Positions 62,020-64,000 of a DNA stretch of 64,000 nucleotides are shown here, one piece after another. The DNA is from Bin80 sp965209015 (GTDB lineage: Bacteria > Bacteroidota > Rhodothermia > Rhodothermales > Bin80): NCBI GenBank assembly GCA_965209015.1, contig OZ242367.1, positions 2,728,001 to 2,792,000 of the forward strand. Reading direction: 5' to 3'. The first letter of the stretch is position 1, and every line of letters begins with the position of its first letter. A program made the position numbers and the translations under genes. The notes beneath the pieces are model-generated. The model had not been told where the DNA came from. It saw nothing but the letters and a program-made list of their open reading frames with translations, and ran no database searches.

Positions 62020-64000
62020 TCAGCGGCGGACCACTTTCTGTGTCCCTACGATCTGTCCATCGGTTTGCATGCGTACAAAGTACACCCCACTGGGGAGGTC
62101 TGTACCATCCCAGCGCACCTGATGCACGCCGCTGGGGTAGGCTTGCTCTGCCGCTACATGGATGCGCCGTCCCAGTACATCATACACATCCAGCCGCACG
62201 GTCGCCGGTTTCGGCGTACGAAACTGCAATGTCGTGACCGACGTGAACGGGTTCGGGTAATTCGCGAACAGGAGCGTAGACGAGGGAATTTCTTCATCGG
62301 ACTGGGAGGACACCAGCAGTTCATCGACCGATGTCGACGGCACGGTGTATAGCCCGCGCCCGAACGCGGCAACCAGGATCTCATCCCAGTCATGGGAGAG
62401 CGTGACCCGCGTAATGGGTACATTCGGGAGCCCCCGATTCTTCCTTGTCCAGGTTGTGCCCGCATTCATGCTTTCCCAGAGACCGGTATCCGTCCCCATC
62501 CATATCCGGTCGGGGTTATTGGGGAAGAGGAGTAGATCCCGGCACCGGCCATGCTCGGATGCTTCTGCAATCGTGGTGGACTCCTGCAGGTAGTCCGTCC
62601 ACTGGCGGAGCACATACTGCTCGCACGAATAGATGATCGATGGATCTGTCGGGTGCGATACGACGCGGTCCCAGACTCGGATCCGTTCCTCTTCAGGGAT
62701 GTCGCGGAGTTCCCAGCTCTGTCCGCCATCCATCGTGACCGCCCAGTCCGTATAGATGACATCCGCGTTGGCATCATGTGCAAGCACGGTATTAAATTTC
62801 GGGTTATGGACCTGGAAATACTCCAATGGATCCAGTTTTGTCCAGGTCGAGGTGTAGTCATCACTTCGGTAAACGGTGCCCCAGACAGCCCAGACACGAT
62901 CGGGCTGTTGCCTGGAGAAGGAGGCTTGCGAACCGCGCTGGTCGGTGCGATGGCGGATGGAGTCGGGATGGGAGGGGGCACGGCCGAAGTAGGGGGATGC
63001 CCATGCGTAGCCACCCCAAGAATCCTGTCCCGCATGGAGTAGATCATATCGGTGGGGATGGCAGTGGAGCCGTTGGCGCCTGAAATGAGAATGCTCTGGG
63101 AAGGTCCGGAATGTTTGTCCCGGTACGAGGGGGGTGTCCGCTGGGGTGCGGGTAGGCGGGTGAAACCCCTTTTTGGGGAAAGTAGATGTAGAGGTGCGCA
63201 TGCCCTTAATGTCGTCGGATGCGAGCGCCGTGTACCGATTTCCCCGAGGGGTCCCTGCGGGGAGCGGGGATGTGCAGACATCGCCATAGTACAGATGGCG
63301 GGGCAGGGAACCGGAATAGAAGGCGCTGACAGCCCATGTTTCGTCTCGCTCCCAGCTGACGCTCCATGCCGTCAGCTCATCTTGAATTATCTCTGGTTCG
63401 GATTGGACTTTCCTGAATCCATCGTAAAGAGTAGGCTCGGGGATGAGGTAATGAATTTGATTGATACTCCCCTGTTGTCCTTCGGTGACGAGTTGTCCAT
63501 CTTTGTAGTGCCCCACAGAATAGCCTAGAAGAAGAGAATCACTGTTCTGGGGGTGTACATGGATGGAGTTGGCGGGCCGTGTACCTGCCCAAGATAGGCG
63601 GGCCCCCTGAACAACAGGCACATCTACCCAGGTCTGCCCACCGTCTACCGAACGATAGATCTCGCGTTCGTGTGAGAAGCCTTCAAGTCCGGAGCCCTGC
63701 ACCCAAAAAATGTTCGGATCCTGGGGGTCGGCGGCGAAGATCCAGCTAGGGGTCTTTTCGGTGTAGATCGGGAGGTGGTCATCCTCCAGTTGTAGATAGT
63801 CCCAACTCTCCCCGCCGTCATGGCTCATCAGTGCGTAATAGTGACTGGATTCACTCCGGTTGATCGCTGCAAAAACATGCCTGAGAGAGAGGGGGTGATG
63901 ATATAAGCGGGCATGTATGTGGTAGGGGTAGCGGGACTCAGCCGGATGGTACAACGTATGAACCACAGACCATGTCTGCCCCGCGTCCACGCTCCGTAGG
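62020..64000 (-). CDS. Secreted BNR/beta-propeller protein with T9SS-type sorting domain, 5' partial
   Basis: The frame is open to the window edge (the GTG at 63990 reads through upstream as LRSVDAGQTW), so the true start lies outside. Repeated Asp-x-Gly-x-Thr-Trp blocks (SVDAGQTWS, SVDGGQTWVDV, TMDGGQSWEL, SMNAGTTWTRK) are BNR repeats of a sialidase/Vps10-like beta-propeller. The last about 80 residues begin ANYPNPFTSVTTLQF and end RLDVYDVLGRRI...GVYFVRMQ, a Por secretion C-terminal sorting domain, so export by type IX secretion is expected. Residues encoded at about 62930-63200 have odd His/Pro/Arg-rich composition and may reflect compensating frameshifts. The substrate or target is unknown. 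Confidence 0.85.
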   Translation of the reverse strand, partial: LRSVDAGQTWSVVHTLYHPAESRYPYHIHARLYHHPLSLRHVFAAINRSESSHYYALMSHDGGESWDYLQLEDDHLPIYTEKTPSWIFAADPQDPNIFWVQGSGLEGFSHEREIYRSVDGGQTWVDVPVVQGARLSWAGTRPANSIHVHPQNSDSLLLGYSVGHYKDGQLVTEGQQGSINQIHYLIPEPTLYDGFRKVQSEPEIIQDELTAWSVSWERDETWAVSAFYSGSLPRHLYYGDVCTSPLPAGTPRGNRYTALASDDIKGMRTSTSTFPKKGFHPPTRTPADTPLVPGQTFRTFPEHSHFRRQRLHCHPHRYDLLHAGQDSWGGYAWASPYFGRAPSHPDSIRHRTDQRGSQASFSRQQPDRVWAVWGTVYRSDDYTSTWTKLDPLEYFQVHNPKFNTVLAHDANADVIYTDWAVTMDGGQSWELRDIPEEERIRVWDRVVSHPTDPSIIYSCEQYVLRQWTDYLQESTTIAEASEHGRCRDLLLFPNNPDRIWMGTDTGLWESMNAGTTWTRKNRGLPNVPITRVTLSHDWDEILVAAFGRGLYTVPSTSVDELLVSSQSDEEIPSSTLLFANYPNPFTSVTTLQFRTPKPATVRLDVYDVLGRRIHVAAEQAYPSGVHQVRWDGTDLPSGVYFVRMQTDGQIVGTQKVVRR

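Overview
The window looks like a chromosome segment of a Gram-negative bacterium of the Bacteroidota/Rhodothermota type. The evidence is a Por/T9SS-like C-terminal sorting domain on the last gene, a C-terminal outer-membrane barrel on a giant surface protein, few clear Shine-Dalgarno sites, and genes packed with 1-35 bp overlaps. Placement below phylum is an inference; no rRNA, tRNA or CRISPR array was seen.

Region by region: 1-3.3 kb is an insertion-sequence pile-up: an IS110-family transposase cut by the window edge, a complete DDE insertion sequence with 18-bp perfect inverted repeats and a 5-bp target duplication (1189-2773), and an ISL3 transposase remnant. 3.6-9.0 kb is an accessory cassette of four unrecognised genes: a helical-repeat protein translationally coupled to a protein with a nuclease-like N-terminus, then a separate two-gene unit. 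An orphan IS21-type IstB gene (9.1-9.9 kb) closes it. 10-16.4 kb holds housekeeping and metabolic genes: SixA phosphatase, a DUF4389 membrane protein, UppS, a winged-helix regulator with a membrane protein, a D-threonine aldolase-like enzyme and a zinc alcohol dehydrogenase without its structural zinc site. 16.4-24.4 kb is an eight-gene heme operon, hemA-hemC-hemD-hemB-chdC-hemE-cpfC-cgoX, running from glutamyl-tRNA to heme by a route consistent with the coproporphyrin-dependent pathway; hemL and gltX are not in it. 24.6-33.5 kb is one giant surface-protein gene (signal peptide, leucine-rich repeats, about 20 Calx-beta repeats, beta-barrel) split by a single-base frameshift near 28155.

34.6-50 kb contains a Rieske oxygenase, exonuclease III, DNA polymerase I (proofreading site degenerate), NAD-dependent DNA ligase, a sulfatase, several small membrane or enzyme genes, a decayed aspartic protease pair, a sterol-desaturase-like enzyme and RecG. 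50.3-55.8 kb is a second defence island: an Mrr-type endonuclease with an N-terminal HARE-HTH domain, then an OLD-family ATPase/TOPRIM nuclease overlapping a UvrD-like helicase, the layout of a Gabija system. 56.6-59.3 kb is a pabB-pabA-pabC operon for p-aminobenzoate. 60-64 kb has an exported intradiol dioxygenase, a broken DNA-adenine methyltransferase, and the C-terminal part of a secreted beta-propeller protein with the sorting domain.

The strongest candidates for something new are the coupled helical-repeat/nuclease pair at 3626-7437 with the neighbouring two-gene unit at 7779-9021, both between transposon remnants. The giant frameshifted Calx-beta autotransporter-like protein is the most unusual single gene.
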